From Levilinea sp. (GTDB lineage: Bacteria; Chloroflexota; Anaerolineae; Anaerolineales; Anaerolineaceae): a DNA stretch of 64,000 nucleotides. The stretch is taken from the NCBI GenBank assembly GCA_029975215.1, contig JARKPO010000053.1, positions 20,748 through 84,747 on the forward strand, read 5' to 3'. Below the pieces are notes generated by a model. It was not told the origin of the DNA, did not search any database, and saw only the letters and a program-made list of their open reading frames with translations. A program made the translations under genes and the position numbers. This document shows positions 39,893 to 50,043 of this stretch, piece by piece (positions within the stretch are counted from its first letter, which is position 1; each line of letters starts with the position of its first letter).

Positions 39893-40705
39893 ATGAATAA
39901 TTCGATTCCTTCCCGCCCCGCCTCGCGTCCCGCCCGCACAGCCCCCTACAGCGCTTTAAACGCGCTGCAATCGGTGCTGACGGTCGCCTTCATCATGGCC
40001 ACGCTGCTCACCATGTGGACGCCTAGCAACCTTTTTTCCGATCAACTCCTCAATGAAATGCTTCTGGCCGTGCAAAGCGGCGGCTTCACCCCCACTCCCA
40101 GCGCCCCGCTCAATACCCTCACCCCCTCCTCCCGTCCCCGCATCGGCATTGTTGCCGGCCACTGGGGCAACGACGTGGGCGCAGTGTGTGATGATGGCCT
40201 GACAGAATTGGATGTCAACCTGAAAATCGCCACCTACGTGCGCGACTACCTGATTCAGGCAGGCTATGACGTGGACTTGTTCAAAGAACGCGATCCCAAG
40301 CTGGTGCAATACCGCGCCGCCGCGTTGGTGTCCATTCACAATGACTCTTGTGTGTACGTTAACGATGAAGCCACGGGCTTCAAAGTGGCTGCAGCCATGT
40401 ACTCCGCCTACCCCGAAAAAGCCAAGCGTCTGGAAAGCTGCCTCGTCCAGCGTTATCAGGCCCTCACCAACCTCAAGTTTCACGTCAACACCATCACCAA
40501 TGACATGACGGAATACCACATGTTTAATGAAATCCACACGGACACCACCGCCGCCATCATTGAAACTGGTTTCCTCAACCTGGATCGAGAAATCCTCACC
40601 CAACAGCCGGAGCTAGTGGCGCGCGGTGTGGCGAATGGGATCATCTGCTACGTGAACAACGAAACCTTAGACACGCCCAATGAAGAGGAAACCCCCGCCC
40701 CATGA
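39893..40705 (+). CDS. N-acetylmuramoyl-L-alanine amidase (Amidase_3)-like
   Basis: IGIVAGHWGNDVGAVCDDGLTELDVNLKIATYVRDYL...VSIHNDS...AAIIETGFLNLDREILT; single TM N-terminus. Confidence 0.82.
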   Translation: MNNSIPSRPASRPARTAPYSALNALQSVLTVAFIMATLLTMWTPSNLFSDQLLNEMLLAVQSGGFTPTPSAPLNTLTPSSRPRIGIVAGHWGNDVGAVCDDGLTELDVNLKIATYVRDYLIQAGYDVDLFKERDPKLVQYRAAALVSIHNDSCVYVNDEATGFKVAAAMYSAYPEKAKRLESCLVQRYQALTNLKFHVNTITNDMTEYHMFNEIHTDTTAAIIETGFLNLDREILTQQPELVARGVANGIICYVNNETLDTPNEEETPAP

Positions 40706-41817
40706 ACCAGGCTGTTGAGCCAGCCGCCCTACAGGCGCTGCATCAAGCCCGCCAGGCTCTTTCCCATCGCGACAGCGCGTCGGCGCACCGCTGGGCCGAA
40801 GAAGCCGCTCGCCTGGCCCCTCACCTGGAAGAACCCTGGCTCATCTTAGCGGCAGTGGCCGCCCCTCAAGATAGCATCGAATTTCTCAAGCGTGCGCTGG
40901 AGGTAAACCCCACCAGCCAACGCGCGCGCAAAGGCATGCATTGGGCCGTCCGCCGTCAACGCGAAGCCCAAAGCAAGCTTACCCCGCCCGCGCCCGACCC
41001 CGCTGCCACCCGTCAGGTCAACGTCACTGCCCGCCCCAGCGCGCCGGTCATGTCCCCCGACCGCACTTCGCCTGTGGCCGTGCGCCGCGGTTCCGCCCCG
41101 CCCCCGCGCCAAAAAGCCAACCCTTTGCTGGCCGCTGCTCCCTGGCTTGCGGCTGTGATCTTCCTCTGTTTGGCAGGTTTCACCTGGCTGGTCTGGAACA
41201 ATCAATGGGTGGTTCTGGCGGGAAATCACGATGCACTCCGCGATATTCCCCTGCTGAAGCCCACCCTCACCGCCACCAACACGCCCACCCCCACAGCCAC
41301 CTTCACCGCCACAGCCACCCCCCTGCCCACCCGCACACCCAAACCCACCCGCACGCCCACGCGCAAACCCACCCGCACCCCCACTTCGCCGCCCATTGAA
41401 GTACTGCCCACCGAAGCGGTCTATGAGGAAGAACCCGCCTACGAGCCGCCGCCGGTCAGCTTTGAGGGGCGCTGGATGGATGTCAACCTCACCACCCAAA
41501 CCCTGACTGCCTACGAAGGGGACGCGGCTGTCAACACCTTTATCGTCTCCACCGGCACCTGGGAACACCCCACCATCACCGGGCAATATGCCGTTTATGT
41601 CAAATACCGCTACGCGGATATGTCGGGCCCGGGTTACTACCTCCCTAACGTGCCCTATGTCATGTATTTTTACCAAGGATACGGCCTGCACGGCACCTAC
41701 TGGCATAACAATTTCGGCGTGCCCATGAGCCACGGCTGTGTGAACCTGCAAACGGATGACGCTGGTTGGCTCTTTGACTGGGCCTCTGTGGGAACAACGG
41801 TGAACGTTCATTACTGA
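40702..41817 (+). CDS. L,D-transpeptidase with TPR-like N-terminus, TM segment and Thr/Pro-rich linker
   Basis: YkuD motif HGTYWHNNFGVPMSHGCVNL; TPTPTATFTATATPLPTRTPKPT linker. Confidence 0.92.
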   Translation: MNQAVEPAALQALHQARQALSHRDSASAHRWAEEAARLAPHLEEPWLILAAVAAPQDSIEFLKRALEVNPTSQRARKGMHWAVRRQREAQSKLTPPAPDPAATRQVNVTARPSAPVMSPDRTSPVAVRRGSAPPPRQKANPLLAAAPWLAAVIFLCLAGFTWLVWNNQWVVLAGNHDALRDIPLLKPTLTATNTPTPTATFTATATPLPTRTPKPTRTPTRKPTRTPTSPPIEVLPTEAVYEEEPAYEPPPVSFEGRWMDVNLTTQTLTAYEGDAAVNTFIVSTGTWEHPTITGQYAVYVKYRYADMSGPGYYLPNVPYVMYFYQGYGLHGTYWHNNFGVPMSHGCVNLQTDDAGWLFDWASVGTTVNVHY

Positions 41818-42881
41818 TGGATACGCTCTACCCCTCAGATCTGAAACGCTATTCCCGTCGGGAATTTATCCGCCTGGCTGCTCGATCCCTGGCAGGCTTC
41901 TTTATGCTGCCTCTGCTGGAAGCCCCCACCCCCCAGGCCGCTTTTTTGGACCCTACCCAGGAGCGCCAGGGACGCATCCTCAACAATCAGGCCTCGCTGT
42001 ACGCCAGTCCATCTTTTTCCAGCACCTTCATTAAGGTCTTCCACTTCGACCGCATTGTGCCCATCACCGCCATCACCATCGGCGACAAGGAACCGGCCTA
42101 CAACCGCATCTGGTACCAAATTAATAATGAAGGTTGGGTGCATTCCGGCAGCGTGCAGCCTGTCGAAATCAGCCCCGTGTCGCCCCTGCGCAAAATTCCG
42201 GAAAAAGGTTTTCTGGGCGAGATCTGCGTGCCCTACACCGACGCCGTGTGGCATTACCGCCGTCCCACCTCCATCGCCTACCGCTTTTATTACTCCACCA
42301 CGCATTGGGTCACCGGCGTCAGCGTGGACAGCCGCGATCAGGTCTGGTATCACGTGCCGGATGATAAATGGGGCTACACCTATTATGTCGACGCCCGCCA
42401 CCTGCGGCCGCTCTCTGCCGAACAGCTTTCACCGCTCTCACCCCACGTACCCCCCGAAGAAAAACGCATTGAGGTTCACCTGGACGAACAGGTGCTCATC
42501 GCCTACGAGGGCGGGAAGGCCGTATTCATGTCGCGAACAGCCACCGGCGCGCGCTTTCGCGACGGCGATTTCACCACCCGCAAGGGCCGCTACATCACCA
42601 ACCGCAAGCGCCCCTCGCGCCACATGGCTGCCGGGGATGCCGCTGCCCCCAACAGTTACGATTTGCCCGGCGTCCCCTGGGTGTCGTATCTAACCAAGTC
42701 GGGCGTCGCCATTCACGGCACCTTCTGGCATAACGATTTTGGCAAACCGCGCAGCCACGGATGCATCAACGTCTCGTCCCGCGCCTCCCATTGGATTTAC
42801 CGCTGGACGATGCCCGAAGTTCCCAAGGGCGAGCAGACCTGGGCCGCCGAAGACGGTACCGCCGTGGATGTGATGGATTAG
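41817..42881 (+). CDS. L,D-transpeptidase with Tat-like signal
   Basis: SRREFIRLAARSLAGFFMLPLL; catalytic HGTFWHNDFGKPRSHGCINVS. Confidence 0.92.
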   Translation: MDTLYPSDLKRYSRREFIRLAARSLAGFFMLPLLEAPTPQAAFLDPTQERQGRILNNQASLYASPSFSSTFIKVFHFDRIVPITAITIGDKEPAYNRIWYQINNEGWVHSGSVQPVEISPVSPLRKIPEKGFLGEICVPYTDAVWHYRRPTSIAYRFYYSTTHWVTGVSVDSRDQVWYHVPDDKWGYTYYVDARHLRPLSAEQLSPLSPHVPPEEKRIEVHLDEQVLIAYEGGKAVFMSRTATGARFRDGDFTTRKGRYITNRKRPSRHMAAGDAAAPNSYDLPGVPWVSYLTKSGVAIHGTFWHNDFGKPRSHGCINVSSRASHWIYRWTMPEVPKGEQTWAAEDGTAVDVMD

Positions 42882-42913
42882 TCCCCCACCGGCCGCCGTC
42901 ATCTTGGCGCCCT

Positions 42914-42970
42914 TCGTTTCTTCGCGGTAAAAACGTGTCTTTGAACCGCAAAGGCGCAAAGAACGCAAAG
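42914..42970. repeat. candidate interspersed repeat (AACCGCAAAGGCGCAAAGAACGCAAAG type)
   Basis: 42944-42970 AACCGCAAAGGCGCAAAGAACGCAAAG with internal CGCAAAG periodicity and an upstream TTCTTCGCGGT half able to pair with it. Confidence 0.4.
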
Positions 42971-43068
42971 GTAGATTGGTGCATCCCGCTTCATCCAACA
43001 GGCAGGACGGCCCCCTCCCCGCATCTCATCACCTGGCCCCATTCCAACGAAAAGTTAATACAATTCTT

Positions 43069-43098
43069 TTGAAAACCTACCACGGCTCGCAGTATAAT
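43069..43098 (+). promoter_or_regulatory. promoter of the 43117 gene
   Basis: TTGAAA - 18 nt - TATAAT. Confidence 0.6.
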
Positions 43099-43116
43099 AA
43101 CCCCAAGGAGAGTACC

Positions 43117-43542
43117 ATGCCGCGACCTATGTTTGCTGGCCTCATTGTGGATGAGTACGATCAGCCCGTCGAAGTCACCTACGTCGGCGCCGAGCCGTGC
43201 TACGTGGTCAATGATGCTGGTTTTCGCCGCCATATCCCCTCCGAGCAGGTGGACCGTCAGGTTCTGGAACTGCTTACCAGCCAGGTGGAAGAAAACAAAG
43301 AAGCCATCGCCGACCAAACCGCCAAAATGCTGGGGCAGGATGATATCTTCTCCCGCGCCATGCTCCTGAACCAATTGACCACCCTGGATCAGCAGTTTGA
43401 TAAGCTCCTCGAACAAGGCATCCCCGAAGAGGGCCGCGCCTATTTGGGCATGCTTGGCTTCCGCATCGTCATCAACCTGCACGGCGAAGTCGTCCGCGTA
43501 GACCAACCCGCTGCGCCCCCCAGCGATGAGGGCAACGAGTGA
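43117..43542 (+). CDS. hypothetical protein
   Basis: 141 aa ORF after AAGGAG RBS, adjacent to the thioredoxin gene. Confidence 0.75.
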   Translation: MPRPMFAGLIVDEYDQPVEVTYVGAEPCYVVNDAGFRRHIPSEQVDRQVLELLTSQVEENKEAIADQTAKMLGQDDIFSRAMLLNQLTTLDQQFDKLLEQGIPEEGRAYLGMLGFRIVINLHGEVVRVDQPAAPPSDEGNE

Positions 43543-43545
43543 ACT

Positions 43546-44379
43546 ATGCCAACGCCTGACTTTATCGTGGATGTCAACGAACTGAATTTTGAATATGACG
43601 TCGTCACCTACTCCCAAAATATCCCCGTCGTCGTGGATTTTTGGGCCGATTGGTGCCGCCCCTGCAAGACCCTTTCCCCCATGCTCGAACAGCTCGCCGT
43701 CGAAGCCGGTGGGGCGTTTCGCCTGGCCCGCCTGGATGCCGACGCCAACCCCAACCTCATCGCTCTGTACGGCGTGCGCACCCTGCCCACCGTCAAAGCC
43801 TTTTCCGGCGGACAGGTGGTTTCTGAATTTTCCGGCCTACTGCCCGAAGCCCGCCTGCGCGAATTCCTCAGCAAAATCACCCCGCCCAGCCCCACCAATT
43901 TGCTGCTGGAAAAAGCCGCCAGCCTGCTCTTCTATGAAAAATGGGAGGCTGCCGAAAAGGCCTACCAGCAATATCTGGAAACCATCCCCGACCAGCCCGC
44001 CGCCCTGCTGGGGCTGGCCAAAGCCCTCCTGGCTCAGGGAAAAACTGCCCGAGCTGAAACCGTGCTCCAGCATATTCCCCTCAGCCGTGAATTTCGCCAG
44101 GCCGAGCACCTGTGGCCTTTGATCAAAGAGGTGCAAAAAGCCGCCAAAGACCAGGCTCCGCTCAGCGACCTGGAAGCTGCCTTCCAAAACTGCGTCCATC
44201 TCCTCAGCCTGGGCAAGTTGTACCCCGCTCTCGACGGTCTGCTCGACATCCTGCGCCAGGACCGTCACTACAAAGAAGACCGCGCCCGTCAACTGGTGGT
44301 GGGGATTCTGGAAATCCTCGGCTATGAAAGCGATCAGGCCCGCCGTTACCGCGCAGAACTGGCCTCCATATTGTTCTAA
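43546..44379 (+). CDS. thioredoxin-TPR protein (CnoX/YbbN-like co-chaperone)
   Basis: VDFWADWCRPCKTLSPMLEQL, YGVRTLPTVKAF, TPR-like C-terminus. Confidence 0.9.
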   Translation: MPTPDFIVDVNELNFEYDVVTYSQNIPVVVDFWADWCRPCKTLSPMLEQLAVEAGGAFRLARLDADANPNLIALYGVRTLPTVKAFSGGQVVSEFSGLLPEARLREFLSKITPPSPTNLLLEKAASLLFYEKWEAAEKAYQQYLETIPDQPAALLGLAKALLAQGKTARAETVLQHIPLSREFRQAEHLWPLIKEVQKAAKDQAPLSDLEAAFQNCVHLLSLGKLYPALDGLLDILRQDRHYKEDRARQLVVGILEILGYESDQARRYRAELASILF

Positions 44380-44395
44380 GACTCAGCTATAAAAA

Positions 44396-44428
44396 AACCG
44401 CCGTCCGATCAATCCTGGGACGGCGGTT
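44396..44428. terminator. bidirectional terminator
   Basis: AACCGCCGTCC...GGACGGCGGTT between convergent genes. Confidence 0.8.
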
Positions 44429-44444
44429 GTGCGTTAAACTGTGA

Positions 44445-45506
44445 TCAGCGGCCAGCTTTCATGGCCGCTTTTAACTGTACCAGCGCCTCCACCGGCGTGG
44501 GGTCCATGCCGTAAGCCGCCGCCAGATAAAACATGGCGTAATCGCCAAACTGCAGCGCTGTCCACTGCTGGGCCAGCTTGCCTGTTCCCTGAGCCTGGTA
44601 GCTGTCGGTGAACAGCCCCTCAGCCGTCATCATCTGACGCGTTAACAGCAGGCGTTTCTGGTTGCGAGGGTGAACGCTTTCGCCCTGTAAAAACAGCACC
44701 GCCAGGCGGCTGAGCGCATCTTCGGGGTTCACCAGTCCCGCCAGAGTGTTGTGATCCGCCTCGGGCAGTTCCTCAAATTGACCCCAGGCTTTAGCCAGCT
44801 CGCTCACCTGGCCCTTCCAGCGCCGCGCCACGGGGGCCAGCGCGTCTGCGCCCAAGATCACCGGAATGCGCCCCACCAGCTGCCCTGCTGTGCGTTTGGC
44901 CGAATTTTGGTGCGTGGGAGATTCCATACGCAAATTCTCTCGCTGCGCTTCCATCGCCTGCACCGCTGCAGTCAGCTCGGCGCTGGGGTCGGGCAGCAGC
45001 CCCAATCGAAAAAAGGCCGCCAGCAGCAAACCAAAGGAAAAACCCACCGCCGAACGGGGCTGCCCCGCATGTTCAAACGTCCAGGAAGGCAGGCCTGCTT
45101 CGGCCGCCCGCGCCTGCAATGCCCCGCCCGTGCTCAGGCTCAAAATGCGGCAGCCCGCTGCGCGCGCCGCCTCAAACGCCTCCAGGGTCTCTTCCGTCTG
45201 TCCAGAGTGGGATGAGCAAATCACCAGGGTCTCTGAGCCGCGCGCCCAGCCCGGCAGCCCGTAGTTGCGGTGCAGCACCACCGGCACACGCAAAGCATCA
45301 GCTCCAAACGCCATCACCAAATCGCCGCCGATAGCCGATCCGCCCATTCCGGCGATGACCACCTGGCGAACGCCATCCATCCTTTCCAGGGGCAATCTCA
45401 GCCCCAATTCCCAGGCCTGCCGCAATTGTTCGGGCAGCTGGTCAATATAGGTGTACATCCCTTCCGTGTCCAGCGCCCGCATGCGATCTAACTGGTCTAA
45501 ATCCAT
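44445..45506 (-). CDS. bifunctional phosphoglucose/phosphomannose isomerase (SIS domain)
   Basis: VIAGMGGSAIGGDLV, SETLVICSSHSGQTEETLEAFEAARAAGCRILSLSTGG. Confidence 0.9.
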   Translation of the reverse strand: MDLDQLDRMRALDTEGMYTYIDQLPEQLRQAWELGLRLPLERMDGVRQVVIAGMGGSAIGGDLVMAFGADALRVPVVLHRNYGLPGWARGSETLVICSSHSGQTEETLEAFEAARAAGCRILSLSTGGALQARAAEAGLPSWTFEHAGQPRSAVGFSFGLLLAAFFRLGLLPDPSAELTAAVQAMEAQRENLRMESPTHQNSAKRTAGQLVGRIPVILGADALAPVARRWKGQVSELAKAWGQFEELPEADHNTLAGLVNPEDALSRLAVLFLQGESVHPRNQKRLLLTRQMMTAEGLFTDSYQAQGTGKLAQQWTALQFGDYAMFYLAAAYGMDPTPVEALVQLKAAMKAGR

Positions 45507-45549
45507 TCAGCCATTCTCCGTTTCTCAGGCTGTGCGCCTGTATCATGAT

Positions 45550-46524
45550 TCATGGACCTGTCCAGGTCACATATTCGACATTGAGGACATATTCTTCCAG
45601 ATCGATCTGTCCCAATTGTAAGAAGCCGTATAACCCGCGGTTCGTGGCGTAACACACGTAGACCCCGTCCCGCAAACTTTCCAGCAAAACAGGTTCGTCC
45701 CCCAAAGGGATGGCCTGGCAGTCAGCTATTTGCGGCTCACGCGCGCCAAAGACTGCCATGCGTGTGTTGCGTCCCAACTCAAGCTGGGCCGCTCCTGTAT
45801 CTGCCAGCATAAAGCGCATCTCCCCCCCCATTTCGGCGTTGATCTGGCCCTGATCCAGGTCCAGGTCGTCCTGCAGAAACAGGGTCGCCTCGCCCGCCAC
45901 CAGGATATTCACCTGCGCGGCTGCGGTGGGGGAGATGCTCAGCACAGCAGCATCATTTTTGATCACTTCGACCCGAACCCAAAACGGGGATTTGCCGTTG
46001 GGACCAATGCCAAAAAAGCTGCCGTCAGGAGCCTGCAAAATCCAATTGCCCTGATACATCGCCGGCCCTTGGGGCGCGGTCATCTCCACCGAAATATCCA
46101 CGCTCTCGCCCGCCGCCACCTCGCCCCGCAAGGGGATACGCTCCGGCGCGCCAAAGGTCTCTCCCGAAAACCACACCAGCTCATAGGTTTCATCCCAGGC
46201 ACAGCTTCCCTGGTTCACCAGCCTCCAGGTTTTGGTAAATCCTTCCCCTTCGTGCAGCACCGTGCCGTCCGGAATGGTCACGTCAATCGGCCGTCCCGCC
46301 GCAGCGCGGTGGCAGGGCCCTTCTGCCGCGGCCGGCTCACTTGCCGCTGGTTTGGTGTCGGGCGCGGGCGGCGGTTCCTGCGTGGGCGGGGGCGGCAGTT
46401 GAAACTCTGCGGTCCGGGCCGCCGCCTCCAGTTTATCTTCCGTCTGATATAACGTCTGCGGCAGCAGACCGCAGCCCGACAGGAACAAGCTCACCATCCA
46501 CAGCATCATCCCGATTCGTTTCAT
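45550..46524 (-). CDS. lipoprotein with NBR1-like Ig domain
   Basis: MKRIGMMLWMVSLFLSGCGLLPQ lipobox; TVLHEGEGFTKTWRLVNQGSCAWDETYELVWFSGE... NBR1 Ig-like pattern. Confidence 0.78.
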   Translation of the reverse strand: MKRIGMMLWMVSLFLSGCGLLPQTLYQTEDKLEAAARTAEFQLPPPPTQEPPPAPDTKPAASEPAAAEGPCHRAAAGRPIDVTIPDGTVLHEGEGFTKTWRLVNQGSCAWDETYELVWFSGETFGAPERIPLRGEVAAGESVDISVEMTAPQGPAMYQGNWILQAPDGSFFGIGPNGKSPFWVRVEVIKNDAAVLSISPTAAAQVNILVAGEATLFLQDDLDLDQGQINAEMGGEMRFMLADTGAAQLELGRNTRMAVFGAREPQIADCQAIPLGDEPVLLESLRDGVYVCYATNRGLYGFLQLGQIDLEEYVLNVEYVTWTGP

Positions 46525-46665
46525 GCCCAAATTGTACCTTGAATCACCGCCGAAATCAGCCTTCTTTCCCACCGTCAAAAGTTCGACACTAGTCTTGCCG
46601 CGGGGCTTTTTTCGGATATAATGAGGTGGATTATTACGGATAGAAATCGCTGGTTGGAGAAGCCC

Positions 46666-47490
46666 ATGTCTGAGAATGCCCGTCACGCCGCCTTTTGGAG
46701 ATATCTGGATGGCGCCTGGGATGCACAAGAAAATTCTGTCATCGCCGAAGTCCCCGTCTCGCTGACGGTGAACGCCGAAGTCTGGATTACCTTCATGTGT
46801 ACCCCCCTCCAGTTAGAGGCCCTGGCAGTGGGGTTCTTATACAACGAAGGTTTCATCCAATCCAGCAGCGATATTGCCGATGTGCGCGTGTGTGAAAACG
46901 GCACCAACATTGACGTGTGGACTTCCATCCCCGTTAAAAAGCCCGCCCATTGGCAGCGCACCTCGGGCTGTACCGGCGGGGTCAGCAGCCCCAACCCTCA
47001 AAACCCAGGCGCCGCGCGCAGAACGGAAACCAGCCCCAGTCTCACCCCCCAAGCCGTTTTAGCGAGCATGGAACAACTGGCCGTGTCGCAGTCGCTGTAC
47101 CGCGAATCGCGCGGGGTGCACTGTTCTGCCCTCTCTGACGGACAAAACGTGCGTCTGTTGGCCGAAGATATTGGCCGCCACAACACCGTGGACAAGCTGA
47201 CCGGCCTGTATCTGCTGCAAAAAGAAACCTTCACCCCCACACTGGTGATCACCACCGGCCGCATCAGCTCCGAAATGCTGCGCAAATCCGCCCGGTTGGG
47301 AGCCTTAGCGGTGGCTTCGCGCACCTCCCCCACGACCCTATCCATCGAGATGGCCGAAGAGATGGGGCTGACCCTCATCGGCTATGTGCGCGGCAACCGT
47401 TTTAACGTCTACACGCACCCTGAGCGTTTATGCGGCCTGCCCTGTTTCTCGCTGGCCGATTCTGTATCTTCCGAACAGCCGTCCAACTGA
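46666..47490 (+). CDS. fdhD: formate dehydrogenase accessory sulfurtransferase FdhD
   Basis: ALAVGFLYNEGFI, TSGCTGGVSS, ALSDGQNVRLLAEDIGRHNTVDKLTG, TTGRISSEMLRKSARLG. Confidence 0.93.
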   Translation: MSENARHAAFWRYLDGAWDAQENSVIAEVPVSLTVNAEVWITFMCTPLQLEALAVGFLYNEGFIQSSSDIADVRVCENGTNIDVWTSIPVKKPAHWQRTSGCTGGVSSPNPQNPGAARRTETSPSLTPQAVLASMEQLAVSQSLYRESRGVHCSALSDGQNVRLLAEDIGRHNTVDKLTGLYLLQKETFTPTLVITTGRISSEMLRKSARLGALAVASRTSPTTLSIEMAEEMGLTLIGYVRGNRFNVYTHPERLCGLPCFSLADSVSSEQPSN

Positions 47491-48092
47491 AGCGCCTGTG
47501 CCTGAGCCTGAGCAAATTCTTCAGGGGTATTTACATTTAAAAATGTCCATCCCTGGGGATCCGCCGCAGCCACCTCATTTCGCCCAAACACCCGCACACG
47601 CACCTCTGGAAACCAGGCGATCATGCGCCGCTGTTCGCGCGCCAGCGCCCGTTCCACCGCCGGAAGGCAGGTTGCTCGGCGGTACGCCGCATGCAGCGGC
47701 TCCAGTCCGTTCTCCGTCTCCGGGATGACCACATCCGCCCCCTCGGCATCCATCACTGCCAACATGCGCAAGAGCATGGCGCAGCTGACAAAGGGCATGT
47801 CGCAGCCCACCACCAGCACCCGTTCCCCTCGCGCCGCCGCCAGCGCCGTATACAAGCCCCCCAAAGCCCCTTTGCCGGGGAAAATATCCGCAAACAGCGG
47901 CAGCCCCAAGAAAGCGTACAGCTCTGGCTCCTGCGTGGTCACCAGAGTCTCATCCGCAGCCGGGTGAACCCGCGCCGCCACTCGTGCAATCAGCGGCTGG
48001 CCGCAAAATTCCATCAATGCCTTATTCTGCCCCATCCGCCGTGATTCCCCCCCCGCCTGAATCACCGCGCTGGTTCGCAACCGGTCGTTCAT
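47409..48092 (-). CDS. mobA: molybdenum cofactor guanylyltransferase MobA
   Basis: VIQAGGESRRMGQNKALMEFCGQPLIARV, PGKGALGGLYTALAAARGERVLVVGCDMPFV; convergent overlap with the fdhD 3' end. Confidence 0.92.
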   Translation of the reverse strand: MNDRLRTSAVIQAGGESRRMGQNKALMEFCGQPLIARVAARVHPAADETLVTTQEPELYAFLGLPLFADIFPGKGALGGLYTALAAARGERVLVVGCDMPFVSCAMLLRMLAVMDAEGADVVIPETENGLEPLHAAYRRATCLPAVERALAREQRRMIAWFPEVRVRVFGRNEVAAADPQGWTFLNVNTPEEFAQAQAQALQLDGCSEDTESASEKQGRPHKRSGCV

Positions 48093-48288
48093 GTTGGCAA
48101 CCTTCATCCTTTCATCGGCGCGCTGCGCCTCGCAGATACCTTTATTCTACCCGATTCATCGCTTTCGTTCCCGCTTTATGGTACACTTTTATTATATGAA
48201 TACTCCATTTTACCTGCCCCGCCAGGCAAAATGGCCGTCGCACCTCGTCCACGGGTTGCCCCCTTTCTAGACCTGCCACGGAGCGTGT

Positions 48289-50031
48289 ATGAACGAGATA
48301 GACCTGACCCTTCTGGAGCCTGTTCTTCAAACCTACGGCCCTCAAGGCCGCACCGCCCTTCTCCCCGCCCTACACGCCGCTCAAAACCTTTATGGGTATC
48401 TGCCAGAGCCAGTAGCGGCTGCTGTTGCCCGTGCCTTACATGTTCCCCTGGCCGATGTGCACGGCGTCATCGAGTTCTACGCCATGTTCTACCCCCAACC
48501 GGTGGCCAAAACCGTCCTGCACGTCTGCAACGACCCCGCCTGCGGCATGGCCGGGGCCGATGCGCTGTTTAAGCAGCTTGCCAGCCGCGTTGAACTGAAT
48601 CTCGACACCCCCACCGGCGCATCTGTCACCGTAGAACGCGCCCCCTGCCTGGGTCTGTGCGAACACGCCCCCGCTCTGCTGGTGCAAGGGTCCCAGGTGG
48701 CCCAGGCCGACCGCCGCTCATGGGAAGACCTGGTGCGCGGCCGCCTGCCCCGTCCCCGCACCCTTGTGGGCGGCGATGTCTCCATCCTCACCGCCAATTG
48801 TGGCAAGAATCGCCCCACCACCCTGGAAGAGTACATCCAATCCGGTGGGTATGCCGGTCTGCGCCGAGCCCTGCAAAGCTCCCCCGCCGAGGTCATCGCC
48901 GAGGTCAAGGCGTCGGGTTTGGTGGGGCGCGGCGGCGCAGCTTTCCCCACCGGTCTTAAGTGGGAAGGGGCCGCCAACGTCTCCGGCGATCCCAAATATG
49001 TGGTCTGCAACGCCGATGAAGCCGAACCTGGCACCTTCAAAGACCGCGTGCTGATGGAAAATGACCCCCACCGCATCCTCGAAGGCCTGCTCATCTGCGC
49101 CTACGCCGTCGGCGCCTCGCATGGGTATTGGTATATCCGCGGCGAATACACCGCACAGATGGAAATCGTTGCCCATGCGGTCGAAGAAGCCCGCCAGGCC
49201 GGAATCTTGGGCGATGCCATCCTCGGCTCCCCCTTCCACTTTGACCTGGAAATCCGCCGCGGCGCGGGAGCCTATATCTGCGGTGAAGAAACCGCCCTGT
49301 TTGAATCCATCGAGGGTAAGCGCGGCTTTCCCCGCATTAAGCCTCCCTTCCCCACCACCCACGGCCTGTTTGGGCGGCCTACGGTCATCAACAACGTCGA
49401 GACCCTGGCTAACCTGCCCTACATCCTCACCCACGGCGCGGCCCAATACCGCCAATTGGGCACCGAAAAATCCCCCGGACCCAAGCTCTTCTGCCTTTCG
49501 GGAGATGTGGTGCGCCCGGGACTGTACGAAGTGCCTTTCGGGGTCACTTTTGACCATTTGCTCAACGACCTGGCGGGCGGCGTGCGCGGCGGCGCGCTAA
49601 AAGCTGCCCTGTTCGGCGGCGCAGCCGGGGCTTTTGCCACCCCGCAGCACCTCAGCGTGCGCCTCACGTTTGAAGATCTGCGCGCCGCGGGCCTGCCCCT
49701 GGGATCCGGCGTCATCACCGTCTTTAACCAGCATCGCGACCTGCGCGATGTGCTCGTACGCCTGGGGCATTTCTTCGCCGACGAATCCTGCGGCAAATGC
49801 TACCCCTGCCAGTTGGGAACCCAACGTCAGTATGAAATCCTCCAGCGCGTGGCCGCGGGCAGCCCCCTGCCCGAAGATGCCGCCCGCCTGCAGGATGTCG
49901 GCTGGACCATGACCGACGCCTCTTTGTGCGGCCTGGGGCAGACCGCCGCCTCTGCCGTGCTCAGCGCCATGCGCCACTGGCCCGAACTGTTCGTCCCCGC
50001 CGCCCAATCCGCCCCTCAAGCACAGGTATAG
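48289..50031 (+). CDS. NuoE-NuoF fusion, NADH-binding (FMN/FeS) subunit of formate dehydrogenase
   Basis: NuoE-like CNDPACG...[15 protein letters not shown]; Nuo[70 protein letters not shown]. Confidence 0.94.
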   Translation: MNEIDLTLLEPVLQTYGPQGRTALLPALHAAQNLYGYLPEPVAAAVARALHVPLADVHGVIEFYAMFYPQPVAKTVLHVCNDPACGMAGADALFKQLASRVELNLDTPTGASVTVERAPCLGLCEHAPALLVQGSQVAQADRRSWEDLVRGRLPRPRTLVGGDVSILTANCGKNRPTTLEEYIQSGGYAGLRRALQSSPAEVIAEVKASGLVGRGGAAFPTGLKWEGAANVSGDPKYVVCNADEAEPGTFKDRVLMENDPHRILEGLLICAYAVGASHGYWYIRGEYTAQMEIVAHAVEEARQAGILGDAILGSPFHFDLEIRRGAGAYICGEETALFESIEGKRGFPRIKPPFPTTHGLFGRPTVINNVETLANLPYILTHGAAQYRQLGTEKSPGPKLFCLSGDVVRPGLYEVPFGVTFDHLLNDLAGGVRGGALKAALFGGAAGAFATPQHLSVRLTFEDLRAAGLPLGSGVITVFNQHRDLRDVLVRLGHFFADESCGKCYPCQLGTQRQYEILQRVAAGSPLPEDAARLQDVGWTMTDASLCGLGQTAASAVLSAMRHWPELFVPAAQSAPQAQV

Positions 50032-50043
50032 GGAGCTGCCGCT

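Noticed and set aside
41270-41400. CCCACCC/CACCGCCAC repetitive DNA as a CRISPR-like or satellite array
   Set aside because: It encodes the in-frame Thr/Pro-rich linker of an L,D-transpeptidase; no conserved repeat-spacer structure
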